A DNA stretch of 64,000 nt from Algoriphagus zhangzhouensis (GCF_900148515.1 NZ_FRXN01000003.1:226397-290396); one strand, 5' to 3'; shown: positions 36,909 through 46,100, counted from the stretch's first letter. Notes: a model not told the origin generated them from the letters alone. Made by a program: numbers and translations.

Positions 36909-39900
36909 ATGATTTTCTTCTTTGAATCCCCTCAAAAAGTAGTCTACGCAGTACAGACTCCACAACCTTTCGCCCAAGAAGACATCGAAAAACTCACCTG
37001 GCTCTTTGGCGAAGCCACTCCTATCCAAACCTCTGAAGTTTCCGGTAAATTCTCCGGCCCTCGGAAAGAAATGATCACCCCTTGGTCTACCAATGCCGTA
37101 GAAATCGCCGGCAATATGGGAATCTTGGGAATTCAGCGAATTGAGGAATTTTTCCCAATGGCTGAAGGCGATCAAATCGACCCTATGCTTCAAAAGGCTT
37201 ATGATAATCTGGATCAGGAAATCTTTGATATCCACTTGGAGCCAGAGGCAATCCAAAATATCGAAGACATCGCTTCCTACAACCAAGAGCAGGGCTTGGC
37301 ATTGAGTGAAGAGGAAATCACTTATCTGGAAAATGTGGCCTCTCAACTGGGTCGCCCTTTGACTGACTCTGAGGTATTCGGATTTTCTCAAGTAAACTCC
37401 GAGCACTGTAGACATAAGATCTTCAATGGAACCTTTATCATCGATGGAGAAGAAAAGCCTAAGACCCTTTTCCAACTGATCAAAGAGACTTCCAAGCAGC
37501 ACCCGAACAGAATCGCTTCCGCTTATAAGGATAACGTAGCATTCGTTCAGGGACCAAAAGCTTATCAGTTTGCTCCAAAGACCCAGCATCAGGCGGACTT
37601 CTTTGAGCAAAGAGAAATCGATACGGTGATTTCTTTGAAAGCTGAAACTCACAACTTCCCAACTACTGTAGAACCTTTCAATGGTGCAGCTACCGGTTCC
37701 GGTGGTGAAATCAGAGATAGATTGGCAGGTGGTACAGCTTCCATTCCTTTGGCAGGAACGGCTGTTTACATGACTTCCTACTCCAGATCCGAAAAAGGAA
37801 GAAGCTGGGAGAAAAATCTAGCAGAAAGACCTTGGCTATACCAAACGCCAATGGATATCCTGATCAAAGCTTCCAATGGAGCTTCTGATTTCGGAAATAA
37901 ATTTGGTCAGCCATTGATCGCAGGATCTGTGTTGACTTTTGAGCATGAAGAAGACGACAAGCAATTTGGCTTTGACAAAGTAATCATGCTTGCAGGTGGT
38001 ATCGGCTTCACCAATGCCAAATACACCAAAAAAGACGAACCGAAAGCAGGTGACAAAATCGTCATCATGGGTGGTGACAACTACCGCATCGGGATGGGTG
38101 GATCTGCTGTTTCTTCCCTGAACACAGGAGAACTTTCCAATGCCATCGAACTCAATGCGATTCAGAGATCCAATCCTGAAATGCAGAAGCGAGTGGCAAA
38201 CGTGATCCGTGCCATGGCGGAAAATGAAAACAACCCAATCATTTCCATCCACGATCACGGAGCTGGAGGACACTTAAACTGTCTTTCTGAATTGGTAGAA
38301 AATACCGGAGGAACGATTCACATCGACCAACTTCCTGTAGGTGACCCTACCCTATCCGCGAAAGAAATTATCGGCAACGAATCCCAGGAAAGAATGGGAT
38401 TGGTAGTCGGATCCAAAGATATCGATACCCTTCAGCAGCTATCTGACCGTGAAAGAGCTCCTTTCTACGTGGTTGGTGAAACTACTGGAGACATGCATTT
38501 CAAATTCGAAAACCAAAAAACCGGTGAGAAGCCAGTAGATTGGAATTTGGCTTACATGTTTGGTTCCTCTCCAAAAACTGTTTTGGAAGATAACACCACC
38601 AATGCTGCTTTCTCCGAAGGAGCTTATGATCCACAGGCGATCAAAGGCTATATCGAGGAAGTATTGCAATTGGAAGCTGTGGCTTGTAAAGACTGGTTGA
38701 CAAACAAGGTGGACCGTTCTGTAACAGGTCGAGTAGCAACTCAGCAGACTGTCGGTGAAATTCAGGTTCCTTTGAATGACGTAGCTGTGATGGCTTTGGA
38801 TTTCACTGGAAACAAAGGAATCGCAACTTCCATTGGACATGCTCCTGTGGCAGCTTTGGCTGATCCTGAAGCAGGTAGCCGATTGGCGATTGCTGAGGCT
38901 TTGACCAACTTGGTTTTTGCACCTGTTTCTGATGGCTTGAAAGGTGTTTCTCTTTCTGCCAACTGGATGTGGCCTGCGAAAAACAAAGGCGAAAACGACA
39001 GATTGTACAGAGCTGTGCAGGCGGTTTCTGACTTTGCTATCGAATTGGGAGTAAATATCCCGACTGGAAAGGATTCACTTTCCATGACTCAGAAATACCC
39101 TGACGGAAAAGTAGTTTATTCTCCGGGTACGGTGATCATCTCTTCCGTAGGTGAATGTTCTGATATCAACAAAACTGTGAAGGCAGCAGCACTTCCAGTG
39201 GCAGGATCCAAAATCCTGTACGTTGACTTCTCCAAAGATGCAGCGAAATTGGCGGGATCCAGCTTCTACCAAGTTCTAAACAAGGTAGGAACTGAAACCC
39301 CAACCGTTCAGGACTCTGGATATTTTGCAAAAGCATTCGAAACGATTCAGGAACTGATCAACCAAGGATTGATCTTGGCTGGTCACGATATTTCTTCCGG
39401 TGGTATCATCACTGCCCTTTTGGAAATGTGTTTCCCTACTCAAAACTTGGGTATGGATGTGCAGGCGGATCGATTGGCTGAATCTGATTTGGTAAAAGCC
39501 CTATTCTCTGAAAATCCGGGAATCTTGATTCAGGTGGCTGATGATCATCAGGCTGAGGCCTTCTTGACTGCTCAGGAAATTGACTTTGTCGAATTGGCGA
39601 AAGTGAATCATTCAGGAATAGTCAACTTGGAAGGAAAAGGCCTTGAATTGAACGTTTCCGAGCTTCGTGACACCTGGTTCAAGTCATCTTATCTATTAGA
39701 CAAAAAACAAAGCGGCGAGCAATTGGCGAAAGACCGTTTTGACAACTATAAAAACCAGCCACTTTCTTTTGAATTTGCTGAATCTTGGAAAGGTGACTTT
39801 GCGAAAGCGGGTATCGATCCATTCAGAAGCGAGAAAGGAAAAGCGAAAGCAGCTATTATCCGTGAAAAAGGTGTGAATGGCGATCGCGAAATGGCTTATG

Positions 39901-40592
39901 CGCTTTGGTTGGCAGGATTTGAGGTGAAGGACGTGCATATGACGGACTTGATCGCAGGTCGTGAAAACCTGGAAGATGTGCAGATGATCGTCTTCGTAGG
40001 TGGATTCTCCAACTCCGATGTATTGGGATCTGCCAAAGGATGGGCTGGTGCCTTCCTTTACAATCCTAAGGCAAAACAAGCACTGGACAACTTCTATGCA
40101 AGACCTGATACTTTGAGTTTGGGTGTATGTAATGGTTGCCAGCTGATGGTGGAACTAGGCTTGGTAGGTTCTGAAGATCCTAGCCAAAAAGCCAAGATGC
40201 TTCACAATGCCAGCCATAAGTTCGAATCCAGCTTTGTGAGCGTTTCTATCCCTGAAAACAACACCGTCATGCTATCTAGTCTAGCTGGACAGGATCTGGG
40301 AGTTTGGGTAGCTCACGGGGAAGGTAAATTCTCATTGCCAAAAGCTGAAAGCGAATACCATATCGGTATGAAGTATAGCTATGCGGCTTATCCAGGCAAT
40401 CCAAATGGATCTGATTATGCGGTAGCGGGTATAGCATCTCAGGATGGCAGACACTTGGCGATTATGCCACATATCGAGAGATCCTTGAAGCCATGGAACT
40501 GGGCACATTATCCAATGGATAGAAATGATGACTTCACTCCTTGGGTGGAAGCATTTGTGAATGCCCGTGCTTGGGTAGAAGAGAAAATCTAA
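36909..40592 (+). CDS. purL: Phosphoribosylformylglycinamidine synthase (large single-chain PurL)
   Basis: A 1227-residue fused enzyme that converts FGAR, glutamine and ATP to FGAM in purine biosynthesis. In order: an N-terminal domain, the linker with SEVFGFSQVNSEHCRHKIFNG, two PurM-like halves (KAETHNFPTTVEPFNGAATGSGG; ISIHDHGAGGHLNCLSELVENTGG; AGHDISSGGIITALLEM), and a C-terminal glutaminase with the nucleophile Cys in LGVCNGCQLM and the His/Glu in MPHIERS. It is full length for the fused type. It stands alone between a promoter and a strong terminator. Codon use is G/C-richer than in neighbours, as for highly expressed genes. Confidence 0.97.
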   Translation: MIFFFESPQKVVYAVQTPQPFAQEDIEKLTWLFGEATPIQTSEVSGKFSGPRKEMITPWSTNAVEIAGNMGILGIQRIEEFFPMAEGDQIDPMLQKAYDNLDQEIFDIHLEPEAIQNIEDIASYNQEQGLALSEEEITYLENVASQLGRPLTDSEVFGFSQVNSEHCRHKIFNGTFIIDGEEKPKTLFQLIKETSKQHPNRIASAYKDNVAFVQGPKAYQFAPKTQHQADFFEQREIDTVISLKAETHNFPTTVEPFNGAATGSGGEIRDRLAGGTASIPLAGTAVYMTSYSRSEKGRSWEKNLAERPWLYQTPMDILIKASNGASDFGNKFGQPLIAGSVLTFEHEEDDKQFGFDKVIMLAGGIGFTNAKYTKKDEPKAGDKIVIMGGDNYRIGMGGSAVSSLNTGELSNAIELNAIQRSNPEMQKRVANVIRAMAENENNPIISIHDHGAGGHLNCLSELVENTGGTIHIDQLPVGDPTLSAKEIIGNESQERMGLVVGSKDIDTLQQLSDRERAPFYVVGETTGDMHFKFENQKTGEKPVDWNLAYMFGSSPKTVLEDNTTNAAFSEGAYDPQAIKGYIEEVLQLEAVACKDWLTNKVDRSVTGRVATQQTVGEIQVPLNDVAVMALDFTGNKGIATSIGHAPVAALADPEAGSRLAIAEALTNLVFAPVSDGLKGVSLSANWMWPAKNKGENDRLYRAVQAVSDFAIELGVNIPTGKDSLSMTQKYPDGKVVYSPGTVIISSVGECSDINKTVKAAALPVAGSKILYVDFSKDAAKLAGSSFYQVLNKVGTETPTVQDSGYFAKAFETIQELINQGLILAGHDISSGGIITALLEMCFPTQNLGMDVQADRLAESDLVKALFSENPGILIQVADDHQAEAFLTAQEIDFVELAKVNHSGIVNLEGKGLELNVSELRDTWFKSSYLLDKKQSGEQLAKDRFDNYKNQPLSFEFAESWKGDFAKAGIDPFRSEKGKAKAAIIREKGVNGDREMAYALWLAGFEVKDVHMTDLIAGRENLEDVQMIVFVGGFSNSDVLGSAKGWAGAFLYNPKAKQALDNFYARPDTLSLGVCNGCQLMVELGLVGSEDPSQKAKMLHNASHKFESSFVSVSIPENNTVMLSSLAGQDLGVWVAHGEGKFSLPKAESEYHIGMKYSYAAYPGNPNGSDYAVAGIASQDGRHLAIMPHIERSLKPWNWAHYPMDRNDDFTPWVEAFVNARAWVEEKI

Positions 40593-40656
40593 AATCTAAA
40601 GTCAGAAGTCTGAAAGGATTAGAATTCAAACTTCAAAAAACATAATACTAAATTCT

Positions 40657-40698
40657 AAAAAATCCCCTTCAAGTTTATTTGGAGGGGATTTTTTTTGG
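40657..40698 (+). terminator. Terminator of purL
   Basis: AATCCCCTTC (40661-40670) pairs with GGAGGGGATT (40681-40690), extended by A and T runs, with a 10-base loop and an eight-T tail, 65 bases after the purL stop. Confidence 0.9.
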
Positions 40699-40983
40699 CA
40701 TTTTTTAATATATTGAATCACTTTTAGTTCAGATCAAATGAAAATCAGTTTTATACGAAGCCCAAATTTTTGGAAAAAAGAAAGAGTTCTAATGGAATTC
40801 AATTATGCTGAAAAGCTCAATGACAGCCTAGTGTCATATCTTTTTATAACTGGGGCTGTCTCCATGAATGTGCAAGATCTATTGGGGCCTTATTCCATTC
40901 CAATTCCTATCGGGATAAACTCATGTGAGCAAGAAAAGTCTTCAAAAAGTACGGAGTCCTTTTGATGAATTATAAAAGAATAA

Positions 40984-41060
40984 AACCAATAAACCCGTGT
41001 TTAGCGATCCAAATCAGATAAATAAGCACGGGAAATTCGTATAAATAAACAAGTTGGCAT
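40984..41060 (+). repeat. attC-like site P (before ATPase cassette)
   Basis: Inner arms CCCGTG (near 40994) and CACGGG (near 41027) pair, and the right end reads ATAAATAAACAA then core GTTGGCAT (41053-41060). This core is the exact reverse complement of ATGCCAAC found just after the ATPase gene. The segment 40918-41060 is homologous to 52285-52435. Confidence 0.6.
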
Positions 41061-41073
41061 TCATACAGAATAG

Positions 41074-42675
41074 ATGAAAATAAAAAATGTTACCATAAAC
41101 AAGTTTAAGCGATTTACAGACTTATCAATCGCGGATATTCCTGAAACATCTAGGTTGATTGTCTTAGTTGGACCAAATGGTAGTGGTAAAACTTCATTAT
41201 TTGAAGCTTTTAATCACTTTTATCAATTAAGTGGCTATGGACAAGCAGGCACTCAGGATTACTTTGAAAAAAAGAGTGAAACACCAGTAACTGGAACTTG
41301 GTATCAAAACCGTGTGAAAATTAACTTTCACAACATCCAAGCCCCTAATCGGCAGCAACTAAAAGGTAAATTCTATTTTAGATCAGCATATAGAAATGAA
41401 CCTGACTTTACTGTCAACAATCTTAAAAAACAGAATAACCCGACAAATAGCATAAAGCTTGAAACATTAATGCTGAATGACCAGACTGTTTCTGAAAATT
41501 ATCAGCGACTTGTTGCACAAACATTAGCAGGTGTATATGAAGCTTCAAACGACAATAAATCAGTTCAAGAATTAAGAGAAGAACTAATAGGTAAAGTTAA
41601 ATCATCTTTATCCTCAATTTTTGATGACTTGAATTTAAGTTCCATAGGTGACCCTTTATCAAGTGGTAGTTTTTTCTTTGAAAAGGGTTCTGCCAAGGAT
41701 TTTCATTATAAAAACTTATCTGCTGGTGAAAAATCAGTATTTGACTTAATTCTTGATATGATTATTAAGTCAACATTCTATTCAGATGCTGTATTCTGTA
41801 TTGATGAACCTGAAGCTCATATGCATACTAGACTACAAGCTAAAGTCTTGGCTGAACTATATGCTCTAACACCAACGAACTCTCAACTTTGGATTTCCAC
41901 TCATTCTATTGGCATGCTCAAGCAGGCAGAAATAATTGAGCAAGCAAACCCTGGTACTGTGGTGTTTTTAGATTTTGCTAACAGAGACTTTGATTTAAAT
42001 GAGGTAATGAAACCAGCACAAATCGACAGAGCGATATGGGATAGGTTTTTTGATTTAGCATTTGCTGATTTTTCTCAATTGATTGCCCCAAGCAGAGTGG
42101 TATTTTGCGAAGGTACTTCACAAGGAAGAAAGTATAAGGATTTCGATGCTCAGATTTATGCTAAAATATTTGAAAGCAAATACCACGACACAAAGTTCGT
42201 TTCAATAGGCTCAAGTACAGAATTAGAAAATATTGAAAATCAATCTGTAAAAATTGTCGCTAACATTCTCAAATCATCCACTATTATCAAGTTCGTAGAT
42301 AGAGACGATAAAAGCCCTCAAGAAGTCCAAGAAAACAAAGATAAAGGAATAAAAACATCAGGAAGAAGACACATAGAGAGTTACCTTTTTGATGATGAGT
42401 TAGTAACTAAGTTGTGCAATTCAGTGGGCAAACCTGAACTCATACAAGATTGTTTAGATGCAAAAAATCAAGCAATACAAGATAGTGTTAATCGTGGTAA
42501 TCCAACCGATGATATTAAATCTGCAAGTGGTAACATTTTTACAGAATTAAAGCGAATTCTTGCTCTTACCCAATGTGGAAATAACAAATGTGCCTTCGTT
42601 CGTGATACTTTGACGCCATTAGTTACTGATGATACATCTGTTTACCAAGAATTGGAAAATGAAATATTTAATTAA
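41074..42675 (+). CDS. OLD-like AAA ATPase with C-terminal TOPRIM-like region
   Basis: A 533-residue protein. The N-terminal ATPase is ABC/SMC-like: Walker A GPNGSGKTS at residues 33-41, signature LSAGEKS near 215, Walker B FCIDEPEAH near 240 and a switch histidine in WISTHS. The C-terminal part (from residue 340) resembles the TOPRIM-type nuclease of OLD proteins: VVFCEG near 343-348 and an Asp-Arg-Asp in KFVDRDD near 409, followed by RRHIESYLFDD. Such proteins are common in antiphage defence (for example OLD, Gabija GajA). It is a single-gene unit: the core GTTGGCAT before it and ATGCCAAC after it are complementary. Confidence 0.8.
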   Translation: MKIKNVTINKFKRFTDLSIADIPETSRLIVLVGPNGSGKTSLFEAFNHFYQLSGYGQAGTQDYFEKKSETPVTGTWYQNRVKINFHNIQAPNRQQLKGKFYFRSAYRNEPDFTVNNLKKQNNPTNSIKLETLMLNDQTVSENYQRLVAQTLAGVYEASNDNKSVQELREELIGKVKSSLSSIFDDLNLSSIGDPLSSGSFFFEKGSAKDFHYKNLSAGEKSVFDLILDMIIKSTFYSDAVFCIDEPEAHMHTRLQAKVLAELYALTPTNSQLWISTHSIGMLKQAEIIEQANPGTVVFLDFANRDFDLNEVMKPAQIDRAIWDRFFDLAFADFSQLIAPSRVVFCEGTSQGRKYKDFDAQIYAKIFESKYHDTKFVSIGSSTELENIENQSVKIVANILKSSTIIKFVDRDDKSPQEVQENKDKGIKTSGRRHIESYLFDDELVTKLCNSVGKPELIQDCLDAKNQAIQDSVNRGNPTDDIKSASGNIFTELKRILALTQCGNNKCAFVRDTLTPLVTDDTSVYQELENEIFN

Positions 42676-42685
42676 AACGTACGAA

Positions 42686-42751
42686 ATGCCAACAAGGTGC
42701 ATAGCTACCCTGCGGGATAGCTACGACACCTTATACAAACCGTTGTGCAAT
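42686..42751 (+). repeat. attC-like site D (between ATPase and SIR2 genes)
   Basis: Left core ATGCCAAC (42686-42693), arms AAGGTGCATAGCTACCC and GGGATAGCTACGACACCTT, spacer ATACAAACC, right core GTTGTGCAAT (42742-42751). Total 66 bases, the size of a short attC. The right core is the exact reverse complement of 43923-43932, after the SIR2 gene. Confidence 0.78.
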
Positions 42752-42763
42752 ATTAAATAAGAT

Positions 42764-43918
42764 ATGAGTTTAGAATCTGAATACTACAGTAACCTAAGCA
42801 AGATAATTGCTTCGACAAAATTCAATCTCCCTGAGAATTATCTTGACAAATTGAATGAGTCTTTAATGTCACTTCAGAAAATAGACTTCAATAATATCCT
42901 AAAGAATTTACCGGCAACCAGAAAGTCAACGACACCGACTGCAATTAAATACTTGAAGCAAGCTCATGATTCAGAAAATTTAAATCTTGTATTGGGAGCA
43001 GGAATTTCTAAGCCTTATGGGTTACCCACCTGGGACTTTCTCCTACAGAGATTGTTACTTAAAACAATTGAAGAAACTCCTGAAAAAGCAGTAGTACTTT
43101 CAAAAGTGTTTACCAAAGTATTCAATCCAAGCCCGCTAATAGCTGGAAGATATCTTCAAGAGTCACTATTTGACACCAAAGACAAAAATAGATTTGAAAA
43201 GGAAGTAAGAAAAACCCTTTATGATTCCTTTGACAAGGATGCTGAATCTCCTATAATGGACGAAATCGTAAAACTCTGCGCGGCTCCGGGTAATAGTCCA
43301 AACCTTGATGGAATTATTACATATAACTATGACGATGTTATAGAAACTAAAATTAAGGAAAAGAACATGGACATACCTTTTCAGTCAGTATATGGACAAG
43401 CTGTAGACCCTGATAACAGAGCATTGGCAATATATCATGTACATGGATTTTTACCACAAGAAGGCACAATTAATGAATTGAATAATATAACTCTTGGCGA
43501 GTATGTTTACCATGAGCAGTATAGCAATATCTATAGCTGGAACAATATAGTTCAAATCAATAAGTTTAGGGACAAAACTTGCTTATTCATTGGGACATCA
43601 TTATCGGACCCAAACATTAGACGACTACTTGATATAGCAAACTCACAAAAGAAGGGGAGGAAATTTCATTATATAATTAAAAAGAAGTCACCTAGAGTTT
43701 GGGTTCAAGAAAGATTGAAGCAAATTCTTGATGATAATCCCCAAATATTCAATGAAAAAGTAAAAGCTAAACTTGACTTTGATGAAACTGTGGATCTCCT
43801 AATTGAAATACAAAACAGGTTTGAAGAAAAGGACTCTGAATCTCTCGGAGTAAAAACTGTTTGGATTGAAGATTATGACAAGGATATTGCAAGTATCCTG
43901 AAGAAGATTAGAGAATAG
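42764..43918 (+). CDS. SIR2-like domain protein (putative NADase defence protein)
   Basis: A 384-residue protein with an N-terminal helical part, then a SIR2-type Rossmann domain: LVLGAGISKPYGLPTW near 76-91, the ITYNYDD motif near 185 with its Asn-Asp, the VHGFLP histidine near 227 and LFIGTSLSDPNIRRLLD near 276. Proteins with this SIR2_2 domain deplete NAD+ after phage infection in several defence systems (Thoeris, DSR and others). No sensor domain or second subunit is recognised. It is a single-gene unit with complementary cores on both sides (10 of 10 bases). Confidence 0.8.
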   Translation: MSLESEYYSNLSKIIASTKFNLPENYLDKLNESLMSLQKIDFNNILKNLPATRKSTTPTAIKYLKQAHDSENLNLVLGAGISKPYGLPTWDFLLQRLLLKTIEETPEKAVVLSKVFTKVFNPSPLIAGRYLQESLFDTKDKNRFEKEVRKTLYDSFDKDAESPIMDEIVKLCAAPGNSPNLDGIITYNYDDVIETKIKEKNMDIPFQSVYGQAVDPDNRALAIYHVHGFLPQEGTINELNNITLGEYVYHEQYSNIYSWNNIVQINKFRDKTCLFIGTSLSDPNIRRLLDIANSQKKGRKFHYIIKKKSPRVWVQERLKQILDDNPQIFNEKVKAKLDFDETVDLLIEIQNRFEEKDSESLGVKTVWIEDYDKDIASILKKIRE

Positions 43919-43922
43919 AAAC

Positions 43923-43993
43923 ATTGCACAACAAGGTATATAGTGCATGGCTTCCTAACCTCAGCCACTTCACCATATACAAACCGCTGTAGC
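43923..43993 (+). repeat. attC-like site E (between SIR2 and HNH-HEPN genes)
   Basis: Left core ATTGCACAAC (43923-43932), arms AAGGTATATAGTGCATGGC and GCCACTTCACCATATAC, spacer AAACC, and a degenerate right core GCTGTAGC (43986-43993). It shares AnATACAAACCG with site D. Unlike the other sites, the right core has lost its GTT. Confidence 0.65.
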
Positions 43994-44016
43994 AGTAACC
44001 TTGAACAGACTTTACA

Positions 44017-45084
44017 ATGAAAAAATACAATGAACATATCGAAAGTACAAGAGAACATTCAGTTCTTTTTCAAAGACAAAATTTAAGTGCCATTAGACAA
44101 GCCTTAATAGAGGAGTTTGATAACAGTTGTGCGTACTGCGAATGTAGGTTGGGATTGACTAGCCCACCTGAGATTGACCAATTTTATCCTAAAAGTCAAT
44201 ATCCAGACAAAGCATTTCAGCTTGACAATCTATTGCTTTGTTGCAGTGTCTGCAATCGAAATAAAGGCAATGCATTTCCTTTAGATAATGATGGTTTACC
44301 TCTATTACTTAATCCCCGTTTTGACAATTTCGATGAACATTTAAAATTTGAAAAAGATGGAATTGCGACCGCCATAACCGAAAGAGGTAAAGTTACTATT
44401 GAAATATTGAACTTGAATAGGCCAGCTTTAATCGAAGAGAGAAAGCTCAGACAGTTGGAGAAGGATTTCCTAGAAAACTATTCAAAAATAAGTGATACTT
44501 ACTACACAATTTTTACTGAGAATATTAAAAATATTCGTGAGCTAAATGGGTTTTGTGACTTGACAAAAGATAACGTTAAAGAGCATTTAAGAAATATGCT
44601 GTTTTCAAATGTTATAACAAGTCTCGAGACGTATTTGTCAGATGCGTTTATCAATACAGTAAAACGTGACAAACAATATCTACGAAAGTTTGTCGAAACT
44701 TTCCATAATTTCAGAAGCGAGAAATTCGACCTTACAGAACTATTTAAATGCTATGACAAAATAGAAGATAAGGCGACCAAGGCGATGCTTGACGTAATTT
44801 ATCACGACTTGCCTAAAGTTAAAGGGATGTATTCTGATACTATAGGAATAGACTTTCCTGATTTAAGTGTTATTTACAAAGCTGTTCTTAAAAGACATGA
44901 CTTCGTTCATCGAAATGGGAAGACTAAGGATGGGAAAAAGCATGAACTAACGAATAAAGACATTTTAGATTTGTCACAATCGACAGAAGACTTTGTAAAT
45001 AATATAAATGACCAAATAAAGAAATTGAAATTACCAAAAAAGGCTGCTGATAACAAGGTATTGCTAAAAGCGGGGCTGAAGTAA
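44017..45084 (+). CDS. HNH endonuclease fused to HEPN-like domain
   Basis: A 355-residue protein. The N-terminal zinc-binding HNH domain shows CAYCEC near residue 39, EIDQFYPKSQYPD, and LLLCCSVCNRNKGNAFP, the pattern of PtuB-like and McrA-like nucleases, though the usual His is Gln here (EIDQF). After a helical middle, the C-terminal ~100 residues look like a HEPN domain with the Rx4H motif RHDFVH near 292-297 and HRNGKTKDGKKHEL. HEPN proteins are often RNases in defence or toxin systems. The fusion suggests a two-nuclease effector. It follows site E; its own right-hand attC-like site appears lost. Confidence 0.72.
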   Translation: MKKYNEHIESTREHSVLFQRQNLSAIRQALIEEFDNSCAYCECRLGLTSPPEIDQFYPKSQYPDKAFQLDNLLLCCSVCNRNKGNAFPLDNDGLPLLLNPRFDNFDEHLKFEKDGIATAITERGKVTIEILNLNRPALIEERKLRQLEKDFLENYSKISDTYYTIFTENIKNIRELNGFCDLTKDNVKEHLRNMLFSNVITSLETYLSDAFINTVKRDKQYLRKFVETFHNFRSEKFDLTELFKCYDKIEDKATKAMLDVIYHDLPKVKGMYSDTIGIDFPDLSVIYKAVLKRHDFVHRNGKTKDGKKHELTNKDILDLSQSTEDFVNNINDQIKKLKLPKKAADNKVLLKAGLK

Positions 45085-45146
45085 TACTAATAAGCTGACA
45101 GTAGTAAATAAACATTTGTAATTCTTTTGAGCAGTAGTGCTGAAAT

Positions 45147-45330
45147 CCCCACTAAGCGTAGTCTGCGACTACGCTTTCCTATTTCTTGAATTTGAAATTC
45201 AAAAGCTATCTATTTAGCTAATAAGTTCCCTCCTGTTTTGAAGTAGAATTTTACCTAGAAAAAGCTACACCTTCCTGGATTGTTTAAACAAATTGAATTC
45301 CGGCATTTTCGTAGACTAAATGGAGATATA
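45147..45330. repeat. REP-type element, copy 1 (left and right parts)
   Basis: Palindrome AGCGTAGTCTGCGACTACGCT (45155-45175), then TTGAATTTGAAATTCAA hairpin, CAGTAGAATT-like middle and the right part with GAATTCCGGCATTTTCGT. The right part is cut before the GGGTGATTT hairpin, at the edge of a gene remnant. Confidence 0.75.
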
Positions 45331-45332
45331 GC

Positions 45333-45572
45333 AATCTTATTATTAAGGTTTGGAATCCACCATATTTAGAAGGGACTGGTTGGGATGAAGTTTTAACTAA
45401 AACATCACAAGAAGGTACCCTACGAGATTTCAAATACGAGCCTATTAAAGTTTGCGGGACTCCAATACCTGGACACGAAATCCTTTTTTTAATTCAGCAA
45501 ACTTCTGATAATTTTATCCTAGTGACTCCAGCTTCTGATAAATTGTTTCATACCGGAGTTCCTTGTCCTTAA
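45333..45572 (+). pseudogene. 3' remnant of an unknown gene cut by a REP element
   Basis: An open frame of about 79 codons ends at TAA 45570-45572 without a plausible start. The translation contains VWNPPYLEGTGWDEV, FKYEPIKVCGTPIPG and VTPASDKLFHTGVP, which has normal protein composition. Its 5' side abuts the truncated REP copy, so the N-terminal part was probably lost with that insertion. I do not recognise the family. Confidence 0.5.
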
Positions 45573-45741
45573 AAAATGATAAATATCAATGGCATTCAAA
45601 GCCATCTGGAAATGAGGCTTAAGAAAGACTGTATTATCTTAATTTTAAGCCAGTTACCACCCATATTCAATAATATTCTAAATTATTCATTAAACATTTT
45701 GTTTAATTTGATACATTGTTTGAAATTTACGGACGTAAAAA

Positions 45742-45763
45742 AGGAGGGGATTGATCCCCTCCT
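45742..45763 (-). terminator. Hairpin terminator after small reading frame
   Basis: A perfect 10-bp stem (45742-45751 with 45754-45763) followed on the minus strand by six T. It comes 5 bases after the stop of the 42-residue frame. Confidence 0.75.
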
Positions 45764-45768
45764 AACTC

Positions 45769-45897
45769 TTAGCAAGTCCCTAATGGGAATTCAAGACCTG
45801 GCCGTCTAGAACCCCATCGCTCCAAAAGCTTTTTAAAAAGCTCAAGAAGCAAATCGAGACCAAAAGAGAAAACTGGTACTAAGAACTCTGTTTTCAT
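45769..45897 (-). CDS. Possible 42-residue small protein
   Basis: ATG at 45897 to TAA at 45769-45771. The peptide starts MKTEFLVPVFSFG, has an amphipathic, possibly membrane-associated helix LDLLLELFKKLLERW and a tail RRPGLEFPLGTC. It is bracketed by a promoter-like sequence upstream and a perfect terminator 5 bases downstream, which argues for a real transcript. It could be a type I toxin-like or signalling peptide, or part of a structured RNA. No family recognised. Confidence 0.4.
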   Translation of the reverse strand: MKTEFLVPVFSFGLDLLLELFKKLLERWGSRRPGLEFPLGTC

Positions 45898-45927
45898 AGT
45901 AATTTTGGTTTTAATTAATTATTCAGA

Positions 45928-45967
45928 AAAGCCCTGTCAATTATACACTAAAGATTGACAGGGCTTT
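45928..45967. terminator. Strong 14-bp hairpin
   Basis: AAAGCCCTGTCAAT (45928-45941) pairs perfectly with ATTGACAGGGCTTT (45954-45967). T runs are weak on both sides, so it may be a leader structure for the minus-strand frame or a bidirectional terminator. Confidence 0.55.
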
Positions 45968-46100
45968 CGCAATCTATAGTGTGCCAGAACGCTTAATAAA
46001 GGTAAATCCTTCAATTGGATTTGAGAGTTAATTTTTTGGACAATTTTTCAACAAATTTTTCAAATGTTATCCACATTTCTCTATCGCTTCAACCTTACTT

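Noticed and set aside
36861..37652. 263-codon minus-strand reading frame
   Set aside because: Fully antisense to the conserved purL coding sequence; a shadow frame.
40738..40965. 75-codon plus-strand reading frame after purL
   Set aside because: No family or signal seen; its end lies in a segment homologous to 52285 in another frame, so it is more likely part of a decayed cassette.
41074..45084. Treating ATPase, SIR2 and HNH-HEPN as one known system such as Septu or Gabija
   Set aside because: Septu needs a PtuA-type ATPase beside PtuB, and Gabija needs a UvrD-type helicase; neither is present, and attC-like sites separate all three genes.
45576..45809. 77-codon plus-strand reading frame
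   Set aside because: It runs through the terminator hairpin at 45742-45763 and lies opposite the better supported 42-codon frame.
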